Assembly: GCA_014804005.1 (NCBI GenBank)
Contig: JAAVAP010000014.1
Location: 134,296-198,295, forward strand
Direction of reading: 5' to 3'
Length of the DNA: 64,000 bases
DNA from: Treponema sp.
GTDB taxonomy: Bacteria; Spirochaetota; Spirochaetia; Treponematales; Treponemataceae
Shown: positions 50,590 to 59,581 of the stretch, piece after piece
How the letters are laid out: the number at the start of each line of letters is the position of its first letter
How positions within the stretch are numbered: the first letter of the stretch is position 1
Made by a program: the position numbers and the translations under genes
The notes under the pieces: generated by a model
Database searches by the model: none
Seen by the model: only the letters and a program-made list of their open reading frames with translations
What the model was told of the DNA's origin: nothing

Positions 50590-52977
50590 ATGGAATTCAC
50601 TCAAGAAGCGATCGACTCGTTGCAAGTCAACGAAGTTGAAATCATGAAAAAAATCGCGGACGAACTTTCGATTCGCGTTCCGCAGGTAAGCGCGGTAATA
50701 AGCCTCGTCCAAGAAGGGTGCACGATTCCTTTCATCGCCCGCTATCGCAAGGAAAAGCACGGCTCTTTGGACGAGCTTCAAGTTCGCGAATGCGACCATC
50801 TTTTTACTTCTCTCAAAAATTTGGAAGAGCGGCGTTTGGAAATCGTGCGCGGAATTTTCAAGCAGGGAAAACTCACCGAATCTCTTTACAATGCCGCGAT
50901 GGGCGCGAAAACTCTTTCGGAATTGGAAGATTTGTGGGCGCCGTTCAAAAAGAAAAAAAAGACGCGCGGAATGCTCGCCGCGGAAAAAGGCCTCGAGCCT
51001 TTGGCGGATTTTATCGAAGGCGAAAATGCGGATTCCGCCGTGGAAGCCGAAGCTGAAAAATTCGTCAAAACCGACAACGAAGATTCGGCTTTGAACGTGG
51101 AAAGCGCGGCCGATGCGATTGCCGGCGCGAAGGACATTATCGCGGAACGGATTTCGCAAGATTCGAAAAACCGCGAAGATTTGCGCACGCTTTATTTGGC
51201 GAACGGACAAATCGTGACGAAAGGAATTGTTCCTGAAGGCGCGAATGCCGAAGAAGCCGAAAAAACTTCGACTTACAAAATGTACTGGGATTATCGCGAG
51301 CCTTTGGCGCAAGTCAAGCCGCACAGAATTCTTGCGATAAATCGCGCGGAACGCGAAGGCGCGTTGGAAGTGCAAATCGAAGTGAGCGTCGAGGACGGCG
51401 TGAAATCAATTCAGAAAAAATACAAGTGCGCGAACAAATATTTCTCTGAAGCCATCGAGGACGGCGTTGTGCGTCTTCTTTCGCCTGCCGTCGTCCGCGA
51501 AATTCGAAGCGACCAAACCGATGCCGCCGACGACCATGGAATCGGAGTTTTCAGCGAAAACCTGAAAAATCTTTTGATGCAGCAGCCGATCAAAGGAAGC
51601 CGCGTCCTCGGAATTGACCCAGGAATTCGCACTGGAACAAAATGTGCCGCGCTTGACGAAACGGGAAAATATTTGGGCTACTTCCTCATCAAGCAGGTGG
51701 CAGATCCCGAAGGCAGCTACAAGGCAATCAACGACGCGATTGACAAGTACGACATCCAAGTGGTGGCGGTGGGAAACGGAACTGGAAGCCAAGAAGTGCA
51801 GGCAATCGTTTCCAAAGTCATCAGCGAAAATTATTCGGACGTGATGTACACGGTCGTTGACGAAAGCGGCGCGTCCGTTTATTCTGCGAGCGACATTGCC
51901 CGCGAGGAATTCCCCGAATTGGATTTGACGATTCGCGGCGCGATTTCGATGGGAAGGCGTTTGCAAGATCCGCTTGCGGAGCTTGTCAAAATCGATCCGA
52001 AGTCAATCGGCGTGGGACTTTATCAGCACGACGTGAATCAAAAGAAACTTTCCGAAACTCTCGACGAAGTCGTGGGAAGCGTCGTGAACAATGTCGGCGT
52101 GAATTTGAACACGGCCAGCGCGAGCCTTTTGAAATACGTTTCTGGAATCACGAGCGCGACGGCGAAGAAAATCGTTGCGTACCGCGACGCGAACGGAAAA
52201 ATCAAAACCCGCGAGGAACTCAAAAACGTGAGCGGCCTCGGTCCGAAAGCGTTCGAGCAATGCGCCGGATTTCTCAAAATTCCCGAAAGCGAAAATCCGC
52301 TCGACAACACTTGGGTTCATCCCGAAAATTACGAAGTGGCAGGCGAAGTGCTTCCGCTGATAAAATCCGGCGAGAAGATTTCTTCCGAACTCAAGAAGAA
52401 AATCGCGGAAAAATATTCTCTCGGCGAAACCACGATCAATGACATCGTGGAAGAGCTCGCCAAGCCGAACCGCGATCCGCGCGACGGCTACCCCGCCCCG
52501 ATCATGCAAAAAGGCGTGGTGAATTTCGAGGATTTGAAGGTGGGAATGAAAGTCACCGGCAAAATCCGCAACGTCGTGGATTTCGGCGCGTTCGTGGACA
52601 TCGGCTTGCATGAAACAGGCCTCATTCACATTTCCGAGCTGAGCGACAATTTCGTTTCCGATCCGATGGACGTTATAAAAGTCGGCGACGTGAAAGATTT
52701 CACGATAATCGATTTGGACATGGCGCGAAAGCGAATCAGCCTTTCGCTCAAAAGCGACGCCGCCACAAGGGGAAGCGGAGAAAACGCAAGGCGCGAAAAG
52801 TCGCAACCATCTTCGAATGGCGCGAAAAAAATCGTGGTGAAAAAAGGAAGCCTTCCGCAAGGCGCGAAAAACGCGAAGCCTTCGCAGGAAAATCGCCGCC
52901 CACCGCGCGAACGGCGGAATTTCGACGACGACGGAATGCATTACAATCCTTTCGCCGAATTGCTGAAAAAACAGTAG
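50590..52977 (+). CDS. tex: Tex-family transcription accessory protein
   Basis: A 795-residue Tex/Spt6-like protein. N-terminal HTH segments (GCTIPFIARYRKEKHGSLDELQVRE), a YqgF-like RNase H domain (VLGIDPGIRTGTKCAALDETG), helix-hairpin-helix motifs (NTASASLLKYVSGITSATAKKIV) and a C-terminal S1 RNA-binding domain (GMKVTGKIRNVVDFGAFVDIGL). A basic, low-complexity tail of about 65 residues follows. It binds nucleic acids and is linked to transcription and stress tolerance. Length fits the family. Confidence 0.95.
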   Translation: MEFTQEAIDSLQVNEVEIMKKIADELSIRVPQVSAVISLVQEGCTIPFIARYRKEKHGSLDELQVRECDHLFTSLKNLEERRLEIVRGIFKQGKLTESLYNAAMGAKTLSELEDLWAPFKKKKKTRGMLAAEKGLEPLADFIEGENADSAVEAEAEKFVKTDNEDSALNVESAADAIAGAKDIIAERISQDSKNREDLRTLYLANGQIVTKGIVPEGANAEEAEKTSTYKMYWDYREPLAQVKPHRILAINRAEREGALEVQIEVSVEDGVKSIQKKYKCANKYFSEAIEDGVVRLLSPAVVREIRSDQTDAADDHGIGVFSENLKNLLMQQPIKGSRVLGIDPGIRTGTKCAALDETGKYLGYFLIKQVADPEGSYKAINDAIDKYDIQVVAVGNGTGSQEVQAIVSKVISENYSDVMYTVVDESGASVYSASDIAREEFPELDLTIRGAISMGRRLQDPLAELVKIDPKSIGVGLYQHDVNQKKLSETLDEVVGSVVNNVGVNLNTASASLLKYVSGITSATAKKIVAYRDANGKIKTREELKNVSGLGPKAFEQCAGFLKIPESENPLDNTWVHPENYEVAGEVLPLIKSGEKISSELKKKIAEKYSLGETTINDIVEELAKPNRDPRDGYPAPIMQKGVVNFEDLKVGMKVTGKIRNVVDFGAFVDIGLHETGLIHISELSDNFVSDPMDVIKVGDVKDFTIIDLDMARKRISLSLKSDAATRGSGENARREKSQPSSNGAKKIVVKKGSLPQGAKNAKPSQENRRPPRERRNFDDDGMHYNPFAELLKKQ

Positions 52978-52993
52978 CGAAAAAATTTGCATA

Positions 52994-53031
52994 ATTACAA
53001 TTGACGGGCAATTATCGTCGTCAATTGTAAT
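52994..53031 (+). other. 13-bp perfect hairpin after tex
   Basis: ATTACAATTGACG pairs perfectly with CGTCAATTGTAAT across 12 nt, 16 nt past the tex stop, just before the main terminator. Confidence 0.45.
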
Positions 53032-53034
53032 TTG

Positions 53035-53095
53035 AAAAACGCCGTAAGTTTCATAACAAGCCTTTGTCTTGTTTGCAAAACTCACGGCGTTTTTT
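53035..53095. terminator. Terminator between tex and the thioesterase gene
   Basis: AAAAACGCCGT-AGTTT and AAACT-ACGGCGTTTTTT arms enclose a loop containing a smaller AAG/CTT stem. A T6 run follows on the plus strand and an A5 run precedes it, so it can serve both convergent genes. Confidence 0.75.
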
Positions 53096-53173
53096 CGTTC
53101 GTCCAAATTTTCATTATTTTCATTCGCATGAATTTTCGCGTTGAAAAATCATTGCGTCATTCGTCCATCATTT

Positions 53174-53926
53174 TCAATAAAACAATTCCGCTTCAAATGA
53201 AGTAAAATCTTTTGTTTTGCCTACTAAAGTCAAGCGCGAATTTTCGGAATCGGTTTTTCCGTAAATGAAAAGTTCGTCGCCAAGCATCACTTCTTTCGAA
53301 TAGTTCAGGCGAAAATCTCGCGGTGTCTTTTTGCGAAATTCTTCGCCGAGCGCGTCTTCCACGAAAGCGGCATAGCGCGAATTCGTCGTGTGCCCGTTCG
53401 CGTCAATGTCGGAGAATTTTATTTTCCGCGAATCCAAAAGTTCGAAACCATTTTCGTCGACGGAAATTTTGGCAGGTTTGAGACAATCCGATTCAGTTTG
53501 AATTTGTGGCATTGCCCGCAACGTGAAATTTTTCGTCGGCATAATTTTGCGCCCGTTCAAGTCCATAACAATCCACGTGGACTTCGCGCTGACCAAAATG
53601 TTTCCGTCCAAATCCGAAATCCTATAGCATCGAACAAGCTGCAACGCTTCGGGTTTTTCTTCCCAAGTGGACATTTTGATGACGCTGTTTTCCTCTGGCA
53701 TTTTGTGGATGCGAAACGAATTGCGCGAGACTAAAATCGCGACTCCATGTTCCGCCAAAAATTCGCGCGACATTCCGCGCGTTCGGTAATCTTCCACCGC
53801 AATGTCCGCCGCCATTTTTACAAGTTCGTGCAAACTCATAACCTTGTTAACGTTTGCCGCCGAAAAATAAATTCGCCTTTGCGAATGAAACGCACCTTCC
53901 GCGTCGTGCCATTCCTTGTATTCCAT
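53174..53926 (-). CDS. Acyl-ACP thioesterase
   Basis: A 250-residue double-hotdog thioesterase of the plant FatA/bacterial type. The N-terminal hotdog has RIYFSAANVNKVMSLHELVKMAADIAVEDY. The second has the catalytic Asn-His segment KFSDIDANGHTTNSRYAAFVEDAL. It releases free fatty acids from acyl-ACP. Length is typical. It is a single gene between tex and efp. Confidence 0.87.
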   Translation of the reverse strand: MEYKEWHDAEGAFHSQRRIYFSAANVNKVMSLHELVKMAADIAVEDYRTRGMSREFLAEHGVAILVSRNSFRIHKMPEENSVIKMSTWEEKPEALQLVRCYRISDLDGNILVSAKSTWIVMDLNGRKIMPTKNFTLRAMPQIQTESDCLKPAKISVDENGFELLDSRKIKFSDIDANGHTTNSRYAAFVEDALGEEFRKKTPRDFRLNYSKEVMLGDELFIYGKTDSENSRLTLVGKTKDFTSFEAELFY

Positions 53927-54046
53927 TTTTTTGACCTCTAAAAATTAGACAAAGAAAATTCGCTTCGGGTTGCGTTTAAAAAAAAATTCTCGAAAAAATG
54001 CTGGCGCAAATCAGTTTCAATTCTTGAAGTTGCATTTTCATCTCTA

Positions 54047-54075
54047 TTGATTTAATTTTAAAAAAATGCTATCAT
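54047..54075 (+). promoter_or_regulatory. efp promoter
   Basis: TTGATT (54047-54052), a 17-nt spacer and TATCAT (54070-54075), followed by a leader of about 55 nt and a GGGAAA site before the ATG at 54138. Confidence 0.5.
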
Positions 54076-54137
54076 ATTCGCACACTTAATTTTCAAGGAA
54101 AAAACAAGGCTCGTTCGCGGGTCTTGTCGGGAAAAAA

Positions 54138-54710
54138 ATGATTACTACAAATGAAATCAGGGTTGGCTCGGCGTTTATGTTTGAAGGCTCGCCGTTTATC
54201 GTGCAGCGAATGTTGGGTCAAAAGGGCGGACGCAACGGAATGGTCACGAAGCTCCGCGTAAAGAACATTGTCACTGGCGGCACGCAGGATTTGGGCTTGG
54301 ATGCCGGCGAAAAATTCGAGGAAGTCGAATTGGTGGAAAAATCCGTCCAGCTTTCCTACATTGACGGCGATGATTTCCATTTTATGGATCAGGAAACTTA
54401 CGAAGACGTTTCGCTCACGAAAGATGATTTGGGCGACTACGCTGGCTACATTTCTCCCGACGACGAGAACATCGAAGTGAAAATCACTTATTACAACGAT
54501 GCACCGGTTGGAGTGAAATTGCCAATCAACATTACGCGCACGATCACTTATTGCGAGCCGGGCGTGAAAGGCGACACTTCCGGAAAATCGCTCAAACCCG
54601 CTACGCTCGATACAGGCGCGGAAGTTCGCGTTCCGCTTTATTGCAACACTGACGACCGCATCGTAATCGACACGCGTGATGGTTCGTTTGTCGAGCGCGC
54701 CAAGGAGTAA
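54138..54710 (+). CDS. efp: Elongation factor P with Arg32
   Basis: A 190-residue EF-P of normal length with three beta-barrel domains; the C-terminal signature is ITRTITYCEPGVKGDTSG. The domain I loop reads MLGQKGGRNGMVTKLRVKN and places Arg at residue 32, the rhamnosylated position in Pseudomonas and Neisseria EF-P, not the Lys34 modified by EpmA. It rescues ribosomes stalled at polyproline. EarP and the dTDP-rhamnose genes are in the same window. bioY starts 9 nt after the stop, so efp is probably co-transcribed with the biotin transporter. Confidence 0.96.
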   Translation: MITTNEIRVGSAFMFEGSPFIVQRMLGQKGGRNGMVTKLRVKNIVTGGTQDLGLDAGEKFEEVELVEKSVQLSYIDGDDFHFMDQETYEDVSLTKDDLGDYAGYISPDDENIEVKITYYNDAPVGVKLPINITRTITYCEPGVKGDTSGKSLKPATLDTGAEVRVPLYCNTDDRIVIDTRDGSFVERAKE

Positions 54711-54719
54711 TTTCCGAAA

Positions 54720-55277
54720 GTGAAATCCACGAATCTAATTTTGACGGCGCTTTTTGCGGCGTTGATTGCGGCTGGTTGTTTCATTTTGATTCCGCTTCCG
54801 GGCGGAATTCCGATTACGTTCCAAGATATGCTGGCGATGTCTTCCGGGCTGCTTTTGGGCCCGATTGACGGAAGCATCGCCGTGGCGATTTTTCTGCTTC
54901 TTGGCGTAATCGGATTGCCAGTTTACACGGGCAAGGCAGGAATTCAAATTTTGCTTCACGGGCCGACAATGGGATTTTTGTGGGGATATTTGCTCGTGTC
55001 TTTTTTGGCAGGGCTTGCGCTTAAAATCTTTTTGCCGCAGGAAAAAACTCATTCCCAAAAAAAACAATGGATCGTGATTTCTTTGGTAGTGATTTTTCAA
55101 AGCGTAATTTTCTTCGCATGCGGCATTCTCGGATTTATGTTCGTGACGCATGCGACATTGCAAAAAGCCGTGCTCGCGGTTTTAGTTCCGTTCATTCCTG
55201 GCAACGTGATAAAAATCGTGCTGATGATTTTTCTTACAAAAAAATTCCGCCCCGTCATTTGGAACTACACGCATTGA
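54720..55277 (+). CDS. bioY: Biotin ECF transporter substrate-binding protein BioY
   Basis: A 185-residue membrane protein with six helices and the BioY motifs ILIPLPGGIPITFQDMLAM and GLPVYTGKAGIQILLHGPTMGFLWGY. It is the biotin-capturing S component. The start is GTG at 54720, with AAGGAG 12 nt upstream in the efp tail. bioM and bioN follow, giving a complete importer, so biotin may be salvaged rather than made; no bio synthesis gene is in the window. Confidence 0.93.
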   Translation: MKSTNLILTALFAALIAAGCFILIPLPGGIPITFQDMLAMSSGLLLGPIDGSIAVAIFLLLGVIGLPVYTGKAGIQILLHGPTMGFLWGYLLVSFLAGLALKIFLPQEKTHSQKKQWIVISLVVIFQSVIFFACGILGFMFVTHATLQKAVLAVLVPFIPGNVIKIVLMIFLTKKFRPVIWNYTH

Positions 55278-55281
55278 CAAC

Positions 55282-56004
55282 ATGATTCCGATTTTGGAAA
55301 TTCAAAATGTCTCAAAAAAATTCGCGGACGGAACGCTTGCGATAAACGACGTTTCGTTTTCGATAATGCGCGGCGAATTTGCCGTGGTCGCGGGGCAAAA
55401 TGGCTCGGGAAAAAGCGTGTTGATGTCGCTTATCGCAAATTTGGATTCGCCCACAAGCGGAAAAATAATTTTGAATGAAGGCGCGCGTGCCGGCTTGATT
55501 TTCCAAGATGCGGAAAGCCAAATCCTTGGCGAAACTGTGGAAGAGGACGTGGCTTTCGGCGCGAAAAATTGCGGATTGAAAGGCGAGCGACTATCGCAAA
55601 AAATCGACGAAGTTTTATCGCAAGTTGGTTTGCTTGAAAAAAAGTTTATCGCAAGCCGAACGATGAGCGGCGGAGAAAAACGCCGCCTTGCGGTCGCGGG
55701 CGTTCTTGCGATGGATTTCGACATTTTGATTTTCGACGAGCCTTTCGCAAATTTGGATTGGAGCGGCGTGCGGCAAGTGTGCGCGCTTTTATCGCAACTA
55801 AAAAAAATCGGAAAAACTGTAATTGTTCTTACGCACGAGCTGGAAAAAATTCTCGCGCTTTGCGATAAGTTGATAGTTTTGGAAAAAGGCGAATTGCAAT
55901 TTTTCGGTACGCCGCAAGAAGGCTTATCGCAAGATTTGGAACGCTGGAACATTCGCAATCCGCTCGTGCAATACAATCGCATTGAGGATTTGTTGTGGGT
56001 GTAG
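55282..56004 (+). CDS. bioM: ECF transporter ATP-binding protein (BioM type)
   Basis: A 240-residue ABC ATPase with Walker A GQNGSGKSVLMS, the Q-loop, signature RTMSGGEKRRLAVAGVL, Walker B ILIFDEPFANLD and an H-loop. It powers biotin uptake with BioN and BioY. It starts 4 nt after the bioY stop and overlaps bioN by 10 nt. It contains several TTATCGCAA/TTGCGATAA words in different reading frames. Confidence 0.92.
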   Translation: MIPILEIQNVSKKFADGTLAINDVSFSIMRGEFAVVAGQNGSGKSVLMSLIANLDSPTSGKIILNEGARAGLIFQDAESQILGETVEEDVAFGAKNCGLKGERLSQKIDEVLSQVGLLEKKFIASRTMSGGEKRRLAVAGVLAMDFDILIFDEPFANLDWSGVRQVCALLSQLKKIGKTVIVLTHELEKILALCDKLIVLEKGELQFFGTPQEGLSQDLERWNIRNPLVQYNRIEDLLWV

Positions 56005-56651
56005 AATTTTTTTCGTATCGCAAGGGCAACTCTTTTTTTCACAGACTTTCGCCGCACATAAAATTGTGGCTTGAATTGCTTTTTTGCATTTTTGTTTTTT
56101 TGCCGGACGAATATTTTTTTGCGATAAACGAATTTATTTCGATAAAACTTGCGATAAGTTTTTTGATTTGCGTGACGGTGTTTTTTCTTTCGGGCAGGAA
56201 TTTTGCCGCGTTCAAGCCGCTTAGTTATGTTTTGATTTTGGGCGCAATCGCAATTTTTGGAAACGGAATAAAATTTGCGATAAATTACACGCTAAAATTT
56301 TTGTTCACGGCTTTTTTATCGCAAGTCGTTTTTATGACGACTTCAAGTTTGCAAATGAAATCCGCGTTGGAAGACGCGCAAAATTTTATTGCAAGGATTT
56401 TTCCGCCGATAAAAAAAGCAAATCCCGCGCTGATAATTTTCCTTGCGATAAGTTTTATTCCGCAGATTTTTCAAACTTGGAATAAAATAAAATTGGCGGC
56501 GCGCGCGCGTTCTTGCGATAAAAAAAAATATCGCAATTTTTTGCGAAACATTCTTTTGCAGTTCGAGGCGCTTTTTTCGTGCTTGCTTTTTTATGCCGAA
56601 ACGAAGCGCAAAGTTTTGCAGAATCGTTCGAAGAAACTTGCGATTGATTGA
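55995..56651 (+). CDS. bioN: ECF transporter transmembrane protein (BioN type)
   Basis: A 218-residue T component with five predicted helices and the coupling motif ARARSCDKKKYR region (family AxRARG-like), which contacts the ATPase. The start is GTG at 55995, inside the bioM end. The gene is very AT-rich and has six copies of the TTGCGATAA/TTATCGCAA word in about 660 nt. Confidence 0.87.
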   Translation: MGVEFFSYRKGNSFFHRLSPHIKLWLELLFCIFVFLPDEYFFAINEFISIKLAISFLICVTVFFLSGRNFAAFKPLSYVLILGAIAIFGNGIKFAINYTLKFLFTAFLSQVVFMTTSSLQMKSALEDAQNFIARIFPPIKKANPALIIFLAISFIPQIFQTWNKIKLAARARSCDKKKYRNFLRNILLQFEALFSCLLFYAETKRKVLQNRSKKLAID

Positions 56652-56693
56652 CGCAAATTGATTTTGCGATATAATTTGATTCGAGGTGCTACA

Positions 56694-57590
56694 ATGAAAA
56701 AATTTATGCTTGCGATAATTTCGCTTAGTTTTCTTTTTGCGTCGTGCAGAAAGAATTCAGGATTCGCTTCAAAATCCACGACAACACAACTTGCGATGCA
56801 TAAAGAAAGAATTGTGGCGGAGGCGGGAGATGTCGAAGAAGTTTTGATAGAAGCCGATTTTGCGGATTCGGGGAATGCGGCTGATGGCGCGGCGCAAAGT
56901 GCGCGGAAAATCGAGCGCAAGCTCATTTACACCGGCTATATTTCGCTTGGCGTGGAAAATCTTTCTGAAACAAAAAGTGCCGTGGAACAATGGCTCAAAA
57001 AATATGATGGCTACATCAGCAATTCTTCGGAATCGCAACAGAGCGTGAATTTCACGGTGAACGTTCCGCAGAAAAATTTTTTTGCCGCGATGGACGAGGG
57101 CGCGTCGCTTGGCAAAATAAAAAACAAAAACATAAATTGCCGCGACGTTACCGAACAATTTTATGATTTGCAAACGCGTCTTGACACGCGACATATTTTG
57201 CTCGAGCGGCTTCAAAATTATCTTGCTTCTTCATCGAATGTCAAAGACTTGGTTGAAATTGAAACGAAAATCAACGATGTTACAAGCGAGCTTGAGCAAA
57301 TGCAAGGAAACATGAATCGCCTGCAAAAGCAAATCACATTTTCGCGAATCGAAATGCAAGCGATGCTTCCGACTGGCAGCAACGAGCGCGGATTCATTTT
57401 TCCTGACATAAAAGATGGCACGCGAAATTTGTTGCACAACATTGTTTCGTTTTTCGTCAATTTTGTTTTCGTCCTGATTTATGTTTTCATTTTCGGAACG
57501 TTGATTGTGCTCGCGCTGATTTTGATTTATTGGCTCGCGTTCGGAAAAATCGGACTCGTGCGAAAATTGTTCGACAAAATAAAAAAGTGA
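56694..57590 (+). CDS. DUF4349 lipoprotein
   Basis: A 298-residue lipoprotein (SFLFASCRK) of the DUF4349 family. The core has KLIYTGYISLGVENLSETKSAVEQWLKKYDGYI and a coiled-coil region (LVEIETKINDVTSELEQMQGNMNRLQKQI), followed by a C-terminal transmembrane helix (IVSFFVNFVFVLIYVFIFGTLIV). Function is unknown; it may act in envelope stability. GAGGTG precedes the ATG at 56694. Confidence 0.83.
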   Translation: MKKFMLAIISLSFLFASCRKNSGFASKSTTTQLAMHKERIVAEAGDVEEVLIEADFADSGNAADGAAQSARKIERKLIYTGYISLGVENLSETKSAVEQWLKKYDGYISNSSESQQSVNFTVNVPQKNFFAAMDEGASLGKIKNKNINCRDVTEQFYDLQTRLDTRHILLERLQNYLASSSNVKDLVEIETKINDVTSELEQMQGNMNRLQKQITFSRIEMQAMLPTGSNERGFIFPDIKDGTRNLLHNIVSFFVNFVFVLIYVFIFGTLIVLALILIYWLAFGKIGLVRKLFDKIKK

Positions 57591-57605
57591 GATAAATTTT
57601 AAATT

Positions 57606-58394
57606 ATGAATGAAGCGCAATTTAATGCAATAAAAAATTTTCGCGAGGAATACAAAGCAAAATGCGACGAATGGAGCGCGTTTTGCGCAGAACTAATTCC
57701 ATTGCAAAAATCCGCCTCGCAAAAAGACACGCCGCCTTATCCCGTGCAAACGCCGGTCGTCTACAACCGCGCGCTTGACGAAATCATGCGCGATGACGAA
57801 ATCCGCTTGATCGTGATTGGTGACAATCCCGGCAAGGACGAGCAGCTCGAAAAAAACAATCGCTATTTGGTGGGACAATCAGGAAAAATCGCCGAAGGAT
57901 TTTTTCGGAAAAATCCCGCGCTTGGAATTCAGTTTCGCAAAAACGCGATTATATTGAACAAAACTCCGATTCACACGGCGAAAACTTCGCACTTGAAATT
58001 TTTGGCGAAGAATTCCGAGCGTGTTGCCCAACTGATTTTGCAAAGCCAAATTTGGCTCGCGCAAAAAACCGCGCAATTGCACAAAGCCTTGCTCGCTTCG
58101 GAACTGTGGCTTGTGGGCTACGCGGAACTCAAGCCGAAAGGAATTTTCATTCCGTACCGCGACGCGCTTTTGGATGAATATCGCGGCGAAAAAAATTGCG
58201 GCGCGGGAAACGCCGAGATTTGCAAGACATGGGAGCGCGTTTTTGTCTACCAGCATTTTTCGATGAACAGATTTTTGATTGATTTGAAAGAATTTTCGGG
58301 CGCGGAAAACTGCACGGCGTTCGACGAGAGTTCTCTCAAAAAAAATTTGGAAATGCTCGGCGCAAAATATCGCCGCGAGATTTTTGGAGAATAG
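57606..58394 (+). CDS. Uracil-DNA glycosylase superfamily-like protein
   Basis: A 262-residue protein with a motif close to the UDG family 4/5 active site: VIGDNPGKDEQLEKNNRYLVGQ (about residues 72-93), and a later ILNKTPIHT block. A second-motif candidate is VYQHFSMNRFL near residue 215. The usual cysteines for the Fe-S cluster of family 4 are absent, so activity is uncertain. A weak TCGACA/TAAATT promoter ends 7 nt before the ATG, and no Shine-Dalgarno is seen. Confidence 0.6.
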   Translation: MNEAQFNAIKNFREEYKAKCDEWSAFCAELIPLQKSASQKDTPPYPVQTPVVYNRALDEIMRDDEIRLIVIGDNPGKDEQLEKNNRYLVGQSGKIAEGFFRKNPALGIQFRKNAIILNKTPIHTAKTSHLKFLAKNSERVAQLILQSQIWLAQKTAQLHKALLASELWLVGYAELKPKGIFIPYRDALLDEYRGEKNCGAGNAEICKTWERVFVYQHFSMNRFLIDLKEFSGAENCTAFDESSLKKNLEMLGAKYRREIFGE

Positions 58395-58438
58395 AGGAGA
58401 TTAAATTCCACATTCTTCCAATCCGTGCGCAACTCGTT

Positions 58439-59365
58439 TCAAAACGCTTTTTTGCTCGATTTTTTCATTTCGGCGAAAACGTCGTTTCCCCAAACTGCGG
58501 TGGGCGAATTGTCCTCTTTGACCAAATCCAGCTCGTTTGCGGGAAGGTCGTTTTCCTGTCCGTTGCCAAACCAGCTCCATGCGAGCCAACCGACTTGCTT
58601 TTCATTGCAATAATCGAAAATCGTTTTGTACAGAATCGGCGTCACGATTTCCTTGTTTTGCGCATTGTCCAAGCGATTGTGTTTCCACGCGAATTCGCCA
58701 ACGCAAAAACAAAGATTCTTGTCCAAAAAAGCGTCGATTCTTTCTTTTATTCCAGCCTCGTCTGGCGCGGCATAGCAATACATGTGCCCCGAAAAAATTA
58801 TGTTGCCGCTTTCGTCCGCTGCCAAAATTTTCGGCGCGACTTTCGCAAGCCCTAAAAGATCTTGTCCGTAGCCCGGCGCGTCGATCATGATAACATTTTG
58901 AATTTTCGCCGCACGAATTTTTTTTACGGCGTCAATATATGTTTGCGCGTAAATCGGATTTTCGCTTTCCCATTGCTTCGACCATTCGTTCGCAATGTTC
59001 ACGATGCAGCAGTCCTTGTATTTGTTCAAAATCTCTTTTTGCGAAATCCAATATTCCACGGCGGCCTCAATATATTTCGCCTCGTTGAATCCGGTGGAAT
59101 CGTGAATTTCCAAAATCGCGATTTGTCCATTTTCCTTGCAAGTCAAAATCAATTTTTCGAGCGTGGCGGAATTTTCCGGCCCAGAATTCCAATTCGGATT
59201 TATGTTGATGCTGATGACGATGCGGCTTGCGTTCGAGCCGTATTCGGCGGATTTTTTTATGTCGTCGAACGAGCGTTCCTTGAACCAGGCGTAGGCAATG
59301 TTCGTGCCGCGCATTAAAAATTTTTCGCCGTTCGCAAGGTAAAGCGATTTTCCTTCCACGTGCAT
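58439..59365 (-). CDS. Glycoside hydrolase family 5 (cellulase/mannanase-like) without signal peptide
   Basis: A 308-residue GH5 TIM barrel. Visible are RGTNIAYAWF near the N-terminus, the acid/base Glu in IVNIANEWSKQW, SGHMYCYAA, the nucleophile Glu in CFCVGEFAWKHN and WLAWSWFGNG. It would cut beta-1,4-glucan or mannan. There is no signal peptide: the protein starts MHVEGKSLYLANGEKF after AAGGAG, so it is either cytoplasmic, acting on imported oligosaccharides, or the export signal has been lost. Confidence 0.87.
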   Translation of the reverse strand: MHVEGKSLYLANGEKFLMRGTNIAYAWFKERSFDDIKKSAEYGSNASRIVISININPNWNSGPENSATLEKLILTCKENGQIAILEIHDSTGFNEAKYIEAAVEYWISQKEILNKYKDCCIVNIANEWSKQWESENPIYAQTYIDAVKKIRAAKIQNVIMIDAPGYGQDLLGLAKVAPKILAADESGNIIFSGHMYCYAAPDEAGIKERIDAFLDKNLCFCVGEFAWKHNRLDNAQNKEIVTPILYKTIFDYCNEKQVGWLAWSWFGNGQENDLPANELDLVKEDNSPTAVWGNDVFAEMKKSSKKAF

Positions 59366-59581
59366 TTTTGTTTCTCCTTGAATTTGATTTGTGCGTCAAG
59401 ATATGCTGATTTTCAAATTATGGCAATAATATATCAAAAAAAGTTGTGCCCGTCAAGTCTCATTTTTGATTTCAAATTTCGCATTTTGCACAGTAAAATT
59501 CAGCAAATGAATTTCGCCGTCTTTGCAAAATTGCAAGCAGAAAAATTTACGAAGACTAATATTCGCAAGGGCTTTGAAAAT

